Below are positions 33,551 through 47,100 of a DNA stretch of 64,000 nt, in pieces; the first letter of the stretch is position 1; each line of letters starts with the position of its first letter. The translations under genes were made by a program, and so were the position numbers. A model generated the notes under the pieces. That model saw only the letters and a list, made by a program, of their open reading frames with translations. It was not told the DNA's origin and ran no database searches. This DNA comes from Amborella trichopoda (lineage: Eukaryota > Streptophyta > Magnoliopsida > Amborellales > Amborellaceae). The stretch covers positions 374,440 to 438,439 of the forward strand of contig NW_006495273.1 of assembly GCF_000471905.2 (NCBI RefSeq), read 5' to 3'.

Positions 33551-36500
33551 ATGTTGGGAGTAAATGAAAATCTAAAACAATTAGAGGATCTGATGAAAAT
33601 TGCTGGATCTTTCTTTGTTGACATTCAGACTTATGTTACCCCACCATGGGCAGCTATAGTTGCTGGAACTTTAGTGCTCGTGACTCTTTCTCTTTCTATG
33701 TTTCTAATATTTGAACATCTTTCAGCATACAAGAATCCTGAGGTCCGTTTTAAAATCTTGTGTTTCTGATGTTCAGTTTCAAATTTTAAAATGTAATACA
33801 AATAGTTTATTACTTTTATATGTAGTGTGGTGAGATCTCTTTCGATGTTTTGCAGGAGCAAAAATTTCTCATTGGTGTCATTCTAATGGTTCCATGCTAT
33901 TCAATTGAGTCAGTAAGCTCTTTCTTGCTCAAAATTGTAGGATAGGGAACAACTGTTTGCTCAATAAAGTGGTTTCTTTTTATTAATAAAAGAAGGCAAA
34001 GTTTATATAAGGTGTCAACCTTATACTGTTGAAATAAGGTGCACCACAAAAATCCATCTAAAAAGGGTGGTCCAATCCTTCATGTAGCATACTTTATCTG
34101 ATACCTCCCATTTCCAATTGGTTTGCACATTATCATGATTACTCGTTGTAATTAATCCTCTCTCTTTCTTTTGCAGTTTGTATCGCTAATAAATCCATCA
34201 ATCAGTGTTGATTGTGAAATTTTAAGAGATTGCTATGAGGCTTTTGCTATGTACTGCTTTGGGAGATACCTGATTGCTTGCTTGGGTATGCCTAACCACG
34301 AACCTGTGATATCAAAATCTATTCTTCCAGAGGTTCAGTTTGCCCTTTTTTTTGTTGCCTTTGTTTTTTATTTTTTTGAAGGGGGGGAGACGGGGTGTGG
34401 TGGTGGTTTGGAATGTTTACTGTGAGGTTCAGTTTGTCTTTGCTATTTGTTGGTATGGATCTTATTACTTTATAAGGTTCGGTTTGTCTTTTGGAGTAGG
34501 ATCATGCCCCAATGATCTTCCATGGTATCTAACAATAACTTGTCATATCTATATAACTTGCTTGCATGCTTTTCAATGGAGGTTGTGGTTATTGGTTAAT
34601 GCATTTCACTTTGTTCTCTATTACAATACATGTATGCTTTGTTTTTATTTACTAAATGTATTCAAGTGCGAGTTTTTGAATTCAAACCTATTTGAATTAT
34701 TTCTGTTTGAGATATATCAGAACCCTCCTTCTCGATTAATTAGAGATACAGAGAAAAATATAACCAACTTCTCTAGATTTTAAATAGAAGTTTGGTAAAC
34801 ATCATTACTAAGTGATAAGCCTAAAGTAAACCATTCTTTCAAGAAAAATGATATGCCTAGATATCCCATCATGCATTCCAAGCTGTGTCTGTAACTCTGT
34901 TTTCAGTTATCAAGCAACCTATATTATCTTTTTCGTTTTTCTTTCTGGTGCTACTATGGGATAAATTGATATCATTAGTACATCTTTGCTAGATGTCTAT
35001 ATCCAGATATGGTCAATTTGAGATGTGTGCTCAGTGTTTTAGTTCATGGAACCATTGTGTTTCATAAGGGCATACAAGGAAGTGTCTAATGATAGATTGT
35101 GAATTCAATGAACTGGTTTACCTGAATGTTCCTTCTTTGGGTCTTCTATGTAATTGATTCTAAGGTAATGTCCCTTATGATTACAAGCGGATCATGTATC
35201 CCAGAGTTTTCAGTGATAGAACTCTGTTAGGGTCTGCCAAATATAATTTTTTTAATGGAGATGCAACCAAATATATTGACCATTGAATTGTGTGCTTGAG
35301 ACTTACTGCTATTAATCATTCTAAGATCTTCTATTCTTGATTTGTGATTTATGGGCACAGTGATAAACTTTGACAGTGTTTGATTCTCTTAGTATCTTTC
35401 TTTTAATTTATATATTTTAATTTATATAATGGTGTCTTCAAGGCGGTGAGGAGAGGACCATTGAGTTTATGAAAAGGAAGGGTCGCTTAAGTTCCAAAAC
35501 GCCATTATTGGAGTCTAGTTCTGAAAAAGGAGTTGTTAAACATCCTTTCCCGATGAACTACTTTGTCAGACCATGGAAACTTGGTCAATGGTTTTATCAA
35601 GTTGTCAAGTTTGGTATCGTTCAATATGTAAGTGTCTTCTACATTTGAGAAACATTATTCTTTCCATTTTGTTAGCTAGGTATCAATTTATTCTTTGTTA
35701 TTTGGAGTTTCTCTACTGTCTTGTTTTATAATTAATATTGATTGAGTTTTGGAATTTTTTGTAGATGTTGATAAAGACCTTTACTGCTCTTTTAGCTGTG
35801 GTTTTGGAAGCATTTGGAGTATACTGTGAAGGAGAGTTTAAATTGAACTGCGGGTAAGATGATGGTATTGGACAATTAGATCTTGCTAGAAAATAAGTCA
35901 ATATTTACCCTGTAATTAGTCTTCTGGTTTTCTCTCTTGTGGGCATTTTGCTGCAGTTTCAGTTAATTTTTAGTGTATAATTCAGTTAATTTTAGTGTAT
36001 AATTGCTGCAGTTTCAGTTAATTTTAGTGTATAATTGTTACTATGATTATTCACTGGTTTTGGACTCCCTGTTGATGTACTGTTTTGGGTATTTTGGTGG
36101 TTGTTTTGTGCTTCACTCTTTTTCTGAAATTTATCCTGGATTACAAATTTTATCCATTTATCATATTCGGTATTAAAAGAGTAAGGAAATCCATACCAGT
36201 CACAACCTCTCCACTCATATTAATGATAAGTTTGAAAACAGAAAACATTTCATGGGAGTCGGTCCTTTACTTGCTCTACAGTTAGTTCATGTGTGCTGTT
36301 GAGTATCTCACAAGAACTGTGGAAAGATATTAATTCTTAGTAGTGTTATCAAATGGGGGATTTGGACTTGATGCGGTTGGGAGTCCGATGTGGGATGTGG
36401 CTCTCTACGGTGCCAATTCGGGTGGATATGCGATGATGCCGTCAATGTATTTAAGAAAAAATAGATAAATATAAAAATATAAAAATGCATAGAAAAATAC

Positions 36501-39500
36501 ATGTGTGATTTATGAGATAGTTCAAACTTTAATTTAGTACTTTTCTCTAATTTTTAGCTACCGAGTCGCCTGATTGTCTGATAAAGAGTGATATAGTTTA
36601 TATACATGTGGTGTAATATAATATAATCCATTCCATCCCAATAGTAACAATTAACAATTCAACTTAACATCCAAAGACCAAAAATACTTTTTCGATTTTA
36701 TTTTTATTTTTTTGACTGTCCAAGTCCAAAAATACTTCACAACCAGGAGTTTACGGCTGCAACTTCAAAGCCACAACCTAAACATAACTTACAAATCCCA
36801 ATTCAAAAGAAATTTCGATTTCTTGGATTTAATCTCCTAGGCCTTGAATCCTTCAAATACTTGTTGAAACTTCTCTAGAAACTTTCAAAATGAAGCCCAA
36901 AACAATATCTAACAATCCAGCAAAGATTTAAGAACAAACCCCAAATTGTTTTCCTAAAGTTTTGGAAGCACTATATTTTTTTTTATTTCAATCCTCTTAG
37001 AACCATGAAGCATGGATCTAGGGGTTTTGGCCGGAGTTATCTATCCCCCCGGGGAACCGTTCCCCCCCCCCCTTTTGGAGGAAAGGAATTATAGTTTTCC
37101 CCTGCTCATGGCCGGAACCCTACTTGTGGGTGATATTGATATGGGCAATGCGGCCGCATATGCATTTGATGTGGCGCATGTGCGTTTGATGTGACACATA
37201 TGCGTTCGATGTGACGCATATTCGTTTGATATGACACATGGATTCGATGTGACACGTATGCGGTTGATGCGCCGCATCATGAAAGCTCGGATATGCGGGT
37301 CAGGGCAATGCGCAGATGGCCGTGCAATGCATTATGAGGTCACATTTGCTACCACAGGTTCTCATAGTGACATAAAATCTGAATGAGAAATTTTCTGAAG
37401 CTTCCTACCATTCCTCCCACTCTGATCCTCACATCTCATAAATATGATTTGGAGAATGTTCTAGTTCATTTTATCAGTCTGTAGTCTAAGGGTCTTTGTG
37501 TGTCTTTCCTCTCTTCTATGTTGGTGGTTGTTATGTTGGGCCTCCATCTTGGAATCTGAGACTTTAAACACTATAGCAGGTCTAGCTAAAGATGGGCTCT
37601 CTGGCCCAGATGTATCCCGGGTTGCCTTTTTTTTTTTTCTTTGAGGATTGTATTGGGCTCATAGTCATGGAACTCTTCTCAGACCTTCCCCAAGAGGTAT
37701 ATGAATCATAAGGGTATGGATGTGAATTTTATTGCATTAGTTCCTAAATTAGACGTAGTAGAAAAAACTACCAACCTCAAGTCTAAGTGTCAAACAGCCT
37801 CCTAAACATCTCCTACAAGATTATTACAAAGTTTCTCACCTCGAGGCTTCTTCCCATCCTCATTAAAATTATTTCCTCGCCGGTTCTTTTGTTCACAAAT
37901 TCTGGATGGTGCACTTACGCCCCATGAGTGCATCTGCAAGCATCATCAACTCAAACTTCCTGGTATGATCTCTAATCTTGAATCTGAGAAAGTTTACGAT
38001 CATGTAGAGTGACATCCTAGAAGATGTGATGAACATAATCTTATTCAGTCCTGTTTGGACTAGAGTTCTTGGATTTGAGTATGTATTTCCTTGACCTACT
38101 TCTCTGTCCTTGTTAATGTATCTCCCCAAGGTTTCTTACCAGCATCATGAGGCCTCTGGCAAGGAGACACCCCTTCAACATTTCCTTTTCGTTATGGCTG
38201 AAATCTTCAGTTAAACCAACAATGGCCTTTATTACAATAACCTCCTTCACGGTTTCCATGCCCCCAGTGGCCCGTGTGTCTCTCATCTGCAGGGCATTGA
38301 GGACACCTTATGCATTTGCTAGGCAACACCTTCTATCTCTCTGGTTGTTTCTTAGGTGCTTTGAATTGGCTTCTAGCCAGCATATCAACATGAGAAGAAC
38401 CAATTTTATTGGTGTTGCCATTAACGACATTCCTGACTTGCCCATAGTCTGTCTTGTAGCCGAGACATGCTCCCCTTGAAGTACTTTGGTCTCTCTATGT
38501 GCTTTAGCAAACCAAGGAAACATCAGCAGGACAGTGTCATGGAGGTGTTCGATAAGATATTAGCTGCATGGAAGTGCCACTACCTCCTTAGGATGTATGT
38601 TCACCTTTTTTGATGGCCACCCTGTCCAATATCCCCATTTTCCAAATGTCCCTTTTTTGGATTCGTGTGGCAGTTGTCCACGTGTGGAGTGGGGCAGGAG
38701 ACTCCCACAAATACATCCTCATCAATTGGAACACAGACTGTCTTCCCAAGAGGACTGGTGATCTGGGCACTAGGAAGCTCAAGGAGACAAAACTTGCCAT
38801 CATAGGCAAGTTGTGGTGGTGCTTTGCCACCGAATTGGGTCACGTCTTGGAGATGATAATCTCACAACACTATGGGACTGACGATCGTGGATGGCTCCCC
38901 AAAGGCCCATCTTAATGTTTTATCATTGGTGTAGTGTTTCAAAAAGCGCTAGGCGGCACCTAGGCGGTCAGGGGGTTCAGGCCGCCCAGCACCTAAGCGG
39001 GGTGCTCAGAACCTGAGCGGCCCAGTAGACTTTTTGTTTTTTGGGTTTTTCTCTTTCTAAAATAGGCTCTAATGGGTTTTAAATTTCAAATGAACCTAAA
39101 ACCACAATTTTGCACCTTTAGTATTTAAAAAAGACCCAAAAATACCCTCAACGAGGGGCATTTCTGCCCCTAGGCGGGGCGCAAACCCTGAGCTGCCGCC
39201 TAGGCAGGTTCCTGGGCGCCTAGGTGGACGCTCATGGATATCCGCGTAGGTGTTGAGTGGTTCGCTTTTTAAAACACTGATTGGTGCTTGTTGAAGCATT
39301 ATCCATATTTGTGCCTATTTCACCTAAGAATTCACTTTCCAGCCCAAACGGGAGGTGCATCAAGTTTTGGCATGACCTCTAGATGTAGTCTTCCACGCTT
39401 GAATATTTATTCCCCGGCTAGGCAATTTTGCCACTGATATAGAGGCCTCTATATCTTTTTGAGGAGCTCGGTGCTCGCCAAAGCTGGGCCCCTCTCTTCT

Positions 39501-42500
39501 GCCACAATTTGAACCCTCAAGAAGCATCTGACTTTGCCTCTCTTATGGAGACTTTAATCTGACAGGGGGCCGATAAAATATAAATCTATTGAAGCCCTTC
39601 CACCTTAGGAAAGCCCTCGGACTTCTACAATCACACATCCCTGCAAACACCTATCCAGCCATTGTCAATCTATCCAGGTGCATCATGCTTTTGACTGGCT
39701 CGTTGTCTTTATCGAAGTGCTTACCCTAGATAATCTACAAAGGCGTGGCTTCAGTATTCATGTTCAAAGAGGAGGCAGAAACAGCGATCAATCTGTATTT
39801 CTACACTGCAACGCTGCTTCCTAGATCTGAACCTTCTTCTCTCTATTCAAGTTTGCTCGGGTTGCCCGGCATGAATTGCTAGCTTAATTCCAGATTTGGT
39901 TCGCCTCCCTTTCCCCAATTCTGGCCTTATCATTTGGCCTTTTTCCATCTTATGCATCCTTGATCCATTTGGTTGGTGTAAAATCGTAGAACATTCCAAA
40001 GTGTAGAACTGCGTATCTTCCACCTTATTGACTATATCAGAGCTTTGACCATCACATGGACCCTGTCCTTTGGAGAGTTCAGTGGCCAGTCCTCCCCAGA
40101 TTTTCTTTCTCTTCTTCTTCCATTGCCCTATCAATATATTTTCATCCTGGGCCACAACTTAAAGAATCATCAAGCTCAACTTCGATGGTTGCACCATAGG
40201 CATAGGGGTGGCAGTTGGACCCAGCGGGTCGGGTCTCCAAATGACTTGTTCTCCACCTAGGATCGGGTCTGGCATGGACCCTATCATGTCGGGTCCGGGT
40301 CATGTGGGCCCAACCCAACCCGGTATAAAATATATGCAATATATATACTACAATATATAATATAATTTTTTTGCATTTTTATATTTTTTATAGCCGGATC
40401 CGGTTCCAAATGACTTGGACCCTACTCGGGTTGGTTCCGGCCCGGGAAAAACTTAGTCGGGTCGGGTCTGAGTTGGGGTCTACCTGAACCCGACCCGATC
40501 CGTTGCCACCCCTAATAGGCAATCTGGGGCCTGCTGGTATTACAGGCATTCCTAGGCTATAATGGTGTGATCTTGAGGAATTTCTTTGTCTATACTGGAA
40601 TTGTAGTCTCCAACATGGCCAAAGCCATGGCTCTTCTTGCTGATCTAATGATATGCACATGGATACCGAAGGCATCTCCTGCAGTGTTTCTGCTTGGGCC
40701 TCCCAGTTCTTCCCTGTAACTTTGAGATTTGACCATAGTTTTATGTTACAACTTCCCTCTTGTGACTCCATTTTTATGTCACTTTCTCTGACCCTCCAAG
40801 AGAATCAACCTCTTTGGCAGGCTGTCTGGCCAAGGAAGGAGCGACCAAGCCTAGCCTTAGTGTGGTACAACCAGAAGATCCCCCTTAGCCATGCCCATCT
40901 CCTTCTTGTTTGTCTTTTTATAATCACACTTTTTGCACTCTGCTGTCATCCTTGTACAGAATTACCGAGTTTTTTTTGTTTTTGAATCTGTTTACTTTGA
41001 ATTAAAGAGAAAGTGTACAAGATACAAAAAATAATCTATCCAAAAAAATGGCCACCCACAAGCTGGGTGGTGTATACGGTGGACCCTGTTCGCGGTCACT
41101 ATACAGAAAGGTTTCCAAGACGCCCAAACAAGGGAAGGAGAGCAGGAATACCGAGTTTCTTAAGCCCTATTTCTACTACTTGTCTCGTAAGACAAATTTT
41201 GTAAATTCTCAGTGTTTTTTGTACAGAGCTCGCAGTTTGTGGATAGCCATTTTTTGGTCTAAATAGCTCCTGGCTTATGGGTAGCCCATTTTTTTGTATA
41301 CTCACCCCTTTCTTAATACGAATTTTAACATTCTAACAAAAAAGTGTTCCTTAACATTCATAATTTAATATTCTTTGGATTGCTCCTGTGTGATAAATGT
41401 TTGTCCTTTTATTCACTTGCTGTTGGGTCAATCCCTGGCTATAATTGCTCTTAAGGACTTATTTAAAAATGTTTGCTGAGCTACATAACCCACTATAAAA
41501 CTTTCACTTTGCTCGTGTTGGTACTTTCATTCATGAGTCTTAAATTTGTTAAATGATTTGGTGGAAAGTATTTTCATGAAAAGAAGTTGCAAATAACAAA
41601 TGGAAAAACCCAAAAAACAAAAAGTACAGAATGCTTTGAATAAGCTACTCGAAATTGCTACCAAGACTTTAGACATCCTGAGATTTTCTAAATTATGCTG
41701 GGAACAGTGCTGACTCCTCTTTGGACGATACATAGGTGATTTAAGAAAGAAGTCAGCCAAGATGATATCCTCACAATCATTAGCTATTTTCAAATCCGAT
41801 CCATTGATGTTGCTTAAGTTATCTTGTGAAATGATTTGAGAGTTTATTTCAGGTGCTGCATTTTTTTTTTCTGAATCAATGTTTCATATTAAAACATATT
41901 TTGTCTTCCACCTTTAAAAACATAAAGCACACTCGCATGTTAAATATTGTAATGAGTTATCCGACATAAGTTGCAATGCTTGATGAGGGGCGCACTGGCG
42001 AATATGTTGCATGAGTTTTATTTTTAGGGATCTTTCCCCAATTTTTTATTTTGCCAAGCTTTTCTGATGTGAGATAATTTCTATCTTAAACTTCTGTAGG
42101 TACCCCTACATGGCTGTTGTTCTGAATTTTAGCCAATCATGGGCACTGTACTGTTTGGTTCAATTTTATGCTGCTACAAAGGATGAGTTGGAACATATAA
42201 AACCTCTAGCCAAGTTCTTGATGTTCAAATCCATTGTCTTTTTGACTTGGTGGCAAGGTGTGGCAATAGCTATTCTGTATGCCTTGGGCTTGTTCAAAAG
42301 CGCTATCGCTCAAGGCCTACAATTCAAATCAAGTGTACAGGACTTCATCATTTGCATAGAGGTATTTGTAATTTCTCTTCTTGTACGACAATCTGCATAG
42401 CGGTATTTGTATTCTCTTCTTCTACACCTGCTTTACTACGAGTGTTAACTTATTTATTCTAATTAATTTTTCTGCCTGGATGAATTCCAGACATCTTTTC

Positions 42501-44101
42501 TTTTACCTATCTTTGACTTATCTTTATGGAAGCCAAGCCTTAAACACTTCTGCTTTTTGTAAATATAAAACATGTACATCATATGAGTACATCGAAAAGT
42601 ATACATCACGTTGTACCCTAAATATACAAACAGATGTTTACGTGCATAGTGGCTGAGTAAAACTCAATGGGAAAAACAAATAAAGCCAAAGATATTCTTT
42701 TCATACTCTGGCTTGGGCTTGATTAATTAAGGTGTTGACTGTTGTGACACTACTCCCGAGTTCAAATCCTACTGCAGAACTGCCCGACATGCACACACAC
42801 GCAGACAGAGGCACACATATCATGGAACCACTGGCAAAGTGCGAGGGAATATCCACATAATAGGTTATCTTTCTTCTGTTTCTCTTGGCTGACATCTTGA
42901 CTTCAACTTTTGTTAATCCATAGATGTGGCAGGAAGTTATAACTACTGCGACTGAGGTGGATGATCCCGAAAATGTTAGCCAACATCTGAGGGAATAAAG
43001 TTTCTTATCAATAACAGTAAGGGAATTATCCTTCACTATTGACAGGTCTCAGAATGAATTAGATAACACTTTCAGGTCAGTCCAAGGTTTTGTTGCTTCT
43101 GTTGCCATTAAATTGCAATACTGGAAGGCTCTTATGGTACATGCCGATTAATATGTCTGAAAATGTCTACAAGCCCCTCACCTGAATGTCGGGCAGGCTT
43201 ATCTATAGTTCATTGCTTGTATGGAAGGGAAGGAAAAGCTGCATCTTCTGAAGGGCTGGGGTGGTGAAGAGAACATGGTCCAAGTTATTTAAAGGAATGC
43301 AAACATGGGCTTCTCGAAATGGACTTCCATTATTTTGTCAACTGAAAACTGATGAAGAAAGGTGCATGCAAGTTTTGACTTTATGGTGAAGACCATATGA
43401 TGGGGCTTCCTTGTGGAGTTTAGAAATACAGACGAATGGATTTCATTGCCAAAGGGGCTTTGAGGCTTAATGTTTATTTATTTTTCATATGCATTTGATT
43501 TGGTATTCTGGGATATAACATAAGGACTAAGAAGAGAATTGTCAGTAATTGGCACTCCGTAAGCAGCAATAAATAAAGAAGTTGATGGGCCCCCTATGGA
43601 TCAAGCAAGATACTCATTTTACATTGGATGTTGTGAAGGGTTGATTTACGGAAATTTCAACTGAAATTTACTTATTATAGATGTCCTATGATGCAATGTA
43701 TACACAAAAAAAAAGAGTTTTCTTGGTTCATCATGCTGCATAATGACAAAATATAGAAATATTGATTCATCTTCCCACAATGGCATACTATAGAAATGCT
43801 TATTATTAACTATATGAGAACTTTAACATGCTAAAATTGTATAATTGGAATTATGGGAATGTGTGGCTTTTTAATATAATGAAACAAATAATATCTCATT
43901 CAGTCCCTCGAAATTTGGGTGAGGGATCTGAAAATTTGCATGCAATTTCATACATCAAATTGTAAATTGATTTATATTGATTTGTGTCATTCATGTGGAC
44001 TTCAAAACAAATAGGAATTAAAATTGACTTGATTTAGGTATTGAAAGTCGCGTCTTAAAGACTTCTTGCGGTTGTTGCATGCTCCCTTTCTTCTCTCTCT
44101 A

Positions 44102-44134
<33 letters not shown>

Positions 44135-47100
44135 GGTTCATAATTTTTTTGTTGTATCAATTTTGTAGTAAAAAATTTGACGGGCCTATAATTTTCTTCC
44201 AGCACAGATGGGCATTGCTTCAGTCATTCACCTCTATGTTTTCCCTGCACGGCCTTATGAACTGATGGGTGATCACCATACTGGGAATGTTTCTGTTCTT
44301 GGGGATTATTCTTCTGTGGACTGCCCTGTAGACCCAGAGGAGGTCAAGGATAGCGAGCGCCCCACAAAACTGCGACTCCCCCAGCCAGATATCAATCCGA
44401 AAGGAGGCATGACTCTCAGGGAAAGTGTTCGGGATGTTGTTCTTGGTGGTGGTGGCTATGTAAGTCCCATGATCCTTTCCATTTTCACTTATTTTATGCC
44501 TTTGCTTTATATTTACATTGCAAAAGTGGCTGACTTTTGAATATCTATTGGATTTCAGTACCGTTTTAAATCTGATTAGTTTGCTTAGAAGTGTTTGAAC
44601 TTGGTTTTCTTTTTTTTAAACAAAGGCTTTATATACTTAGTGCCTCGTTCTTTTCCTTTTTTTACTGGAAATGGTTAAAAATTTAAGACCAAAATTGGCC
44701 AATGTGTTTTTTAATCAAGCTCTTTGTAACCAACCGCATCTTCCCTTAACAAATGTGACTAATCCTCAACCTTGCAAAACGATACTGCTTTTGCAGTCAA
44801 GAATTCATCCCATGTATTAATTACACATGCAATCATTCAATCTCACAAAAAATTATACATACATGCATGCCTGTAGTTCCCTGAAGTAATTTTCAGACCT
44901 TCCAAAGCTCCATGGTTTCTCTTTTTGGTCTGTACTGTTGATCTTTTGTGGGGCAGGGATGGTTTTTTTGGGAGTCATGACATTGTGTTGCAACCCTTGC
45001 AGTCTACATCTGAGCCTAGGCGAAACCGTAGACCCCTATGTTCTTAGGATTTATTGTGATATTTATGCCACTTCTGCTAACCCAAGAGGTTCAAACCCAT
45101 GAAAATGTATATTCCCTCATAAACTGGCTCTGGAGGGGGGTATCTGGGATTTAGACCCTTAAGTACTTGCTGCAACTGAGAGGTCAAAACAATGAAAATG
45201 TATGTATTCCTATAAACTGGGATTCGGATCAGTTAAGCTGGCCTTAAAACCAAAGACCATAATATTGTCCTTTTTCTTTTTTGAGAATGTATAATGTCGT
45301 CCAAAATTAATCTTGCAATTTATTACTGTTGCCAAAATGGCTCCATCTGATGGAGAACACCTGTCAGCACACCTCCTCCCCTCCATTCTTGCAGCCTTTC
45401 CCAATCCCTATATTCTCATCCCCCTTCTGTCCCATCAATCTCTTCAATCACCTCTTCTCTTTCCTCTACAGCTACTGTTGTCCCTCCAGCTTTCTCACTC
45501 CCGCTCGATGGTGGACACCTGTCTGTAGGCCATCAACTTCCTTCTCTCCCTCCGTCCAACTCTTCTCCATCTCTCCATCCTCAACCCACACCTGCCTCTT
45601 CTTGCTGGCCAACCTCGCATCCCTCTTCTTCCACTTCCCTTTCCTCCTCAAGACCTTATGTTGTCTGGTACTCCTCCTCTAACTACTCTCTCCCCCCTCT
45701 CTACGAAAACTACGTCCACCTCATTTATCCATGTAAGCCCTCGTCCTCTATACCCCCAGCTTACCCCCTACCCACGCTCTTCCTTCTTCGGTCCTCTCTT
45801 GTCTCTTGGCCCCCTTCTCCATCCCAGTAGGAGGAAGACAATCAACATTCCTTGAATGAGCTTTACAACGCTCCTTGGTGGGTCATTTCCAACCACCTTG
45901 TAATGATGTCAAAGGTATTGAGTGATGGGGGACTAAGGTTTGGGGTGATACAGACCTCATTTGCTGTCCTCGGGAGATTTCTTATTCTCATTTTCCTCGG
46001 AAGACAACCTCCTCAAAGCCCTGGACACGCAAATCATAGATTCAAAAGGGCGTCTCTTTCCTTCACTAGATGTCACAAGGAGTTGGGAGCTGTCAAACCA
46101 CAAAAGATCTGGCTCAAGGCCTCTCATATATCACTCCAAGCGTGGATCGTGGACACTTTCAGCCACATCAGAGAAGCATGTGGAGCATTCATTGCCGTCA
46201 ACTGGAGATCTGTCACCGCCCTTTCCCTCAGCACCATCCGACTCCTAGTCGAAACCCTTATCCTGTCACGCATACCCCCCTTCATTTGGTTGGAGGTCAA
46301 TGATCTCTTCTTCCAGGTTCCGGTGGCCTGGTCTCCAGCCTTCCCCCCCGTACGACAGCAATTTCCTGGGCCACCAAACTCCCGTCACGAGATCACAACC
46401 TCGGGAGCACTATCGCCAGCCCACGGTGCTCCACTCAGGGTGGACTACGGTCAACTGTAGGCGCCACTGGAGATTCCATTGCGATCGTCAGATCCGCAAT
46501 CGCACGGCTCTTCGAAATGGTTTATAGGGAAGATCATCGGTCCCTGATCCTCCTCCACACCTGCCACGTGGTGACATCCCCGCACTCCAGCGGGCCACCT
46601 CGCAACCCTGTCTGCAGTCTACAACCCATGTGATGCCACCACTCCCGGTCCATGCAATTGCGCCAAGGAGCACACATGCTCCTTTGTGTGCCTCGCAAGC
46701 TAGCGTTCAAATGATGCTACCCATTTCTAATTCCTTTGAAGAGGATCACCCTAATCACGTGATCACCTCCCTTGCACCCTATCATTGGGCGACACCTGGC
46801 AGACCTCATGACACATGTCAACAGCCGAACCCCCCAGTCGACCTCCATCCTCCTCCCTCGTCCCATCACATGAGTGTTGGTTCTACTCTACCCGAACCTT
46901 CCACTTCTGGTGATCCCCCATCAATGACTCTTATCTTCTTGGTGGGCTCACCATCACACAACCCTACCCACCTCTCTCCTTCCTTGGCTGCCAACCCTTC
47001 TCCTCCATGCACCACCTCCCTCCCACCAACTTGGCTTTTGGGGTGAACTACGACAAGGGAGCATCCCAGGAGATCCAAGTCATCCCATCCATGCCATGTG

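Larger units (their letters stand above)
37480..41342 (+). mobile_element. Degraded L1-type LINE in LAZ1 intron 5
   Basis: From about 37595 the plus strand reads a broken reverse transcriptase (DGLSGPDVSRVAF), then SLWLKSSVKP/ADALMG-type fragments, zf-RVT-like sequence to about 38915, and RNase H from about 40165 (IIKLNFDGCT). The tail at 41280-41342 (TTTTTTGTATACTCACCCCT) resembles the tail of the LINE at 45303-52104 (TTTTTTGTATACTCCATTTT). ORF1 and endonuclease are not recognisable and the 5' border is uncertain. Two hAT-like elements (38932-39279 and 40203-40514) and a short SINE-like repeat (40962-41075) are nested in it. It lies in sense orientation to LAZ1. Confidence 0.8.

Noticed and set aside
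34171-34783. Open frames of 84 and 147 codons
   Set aside because: The first is the LAZ1 exon read through into its intron; the second is intron sequence in another frame.
37161-37278. CRISPR-like array
   Set aside because: The 20-bp units are directly adjacent with no spacers and lie in a plant transposon.
42700-42850. tRNA gene
   Set aside because: A B-box-like motif is present but there is no A box at proper distance and no cloverleaf.
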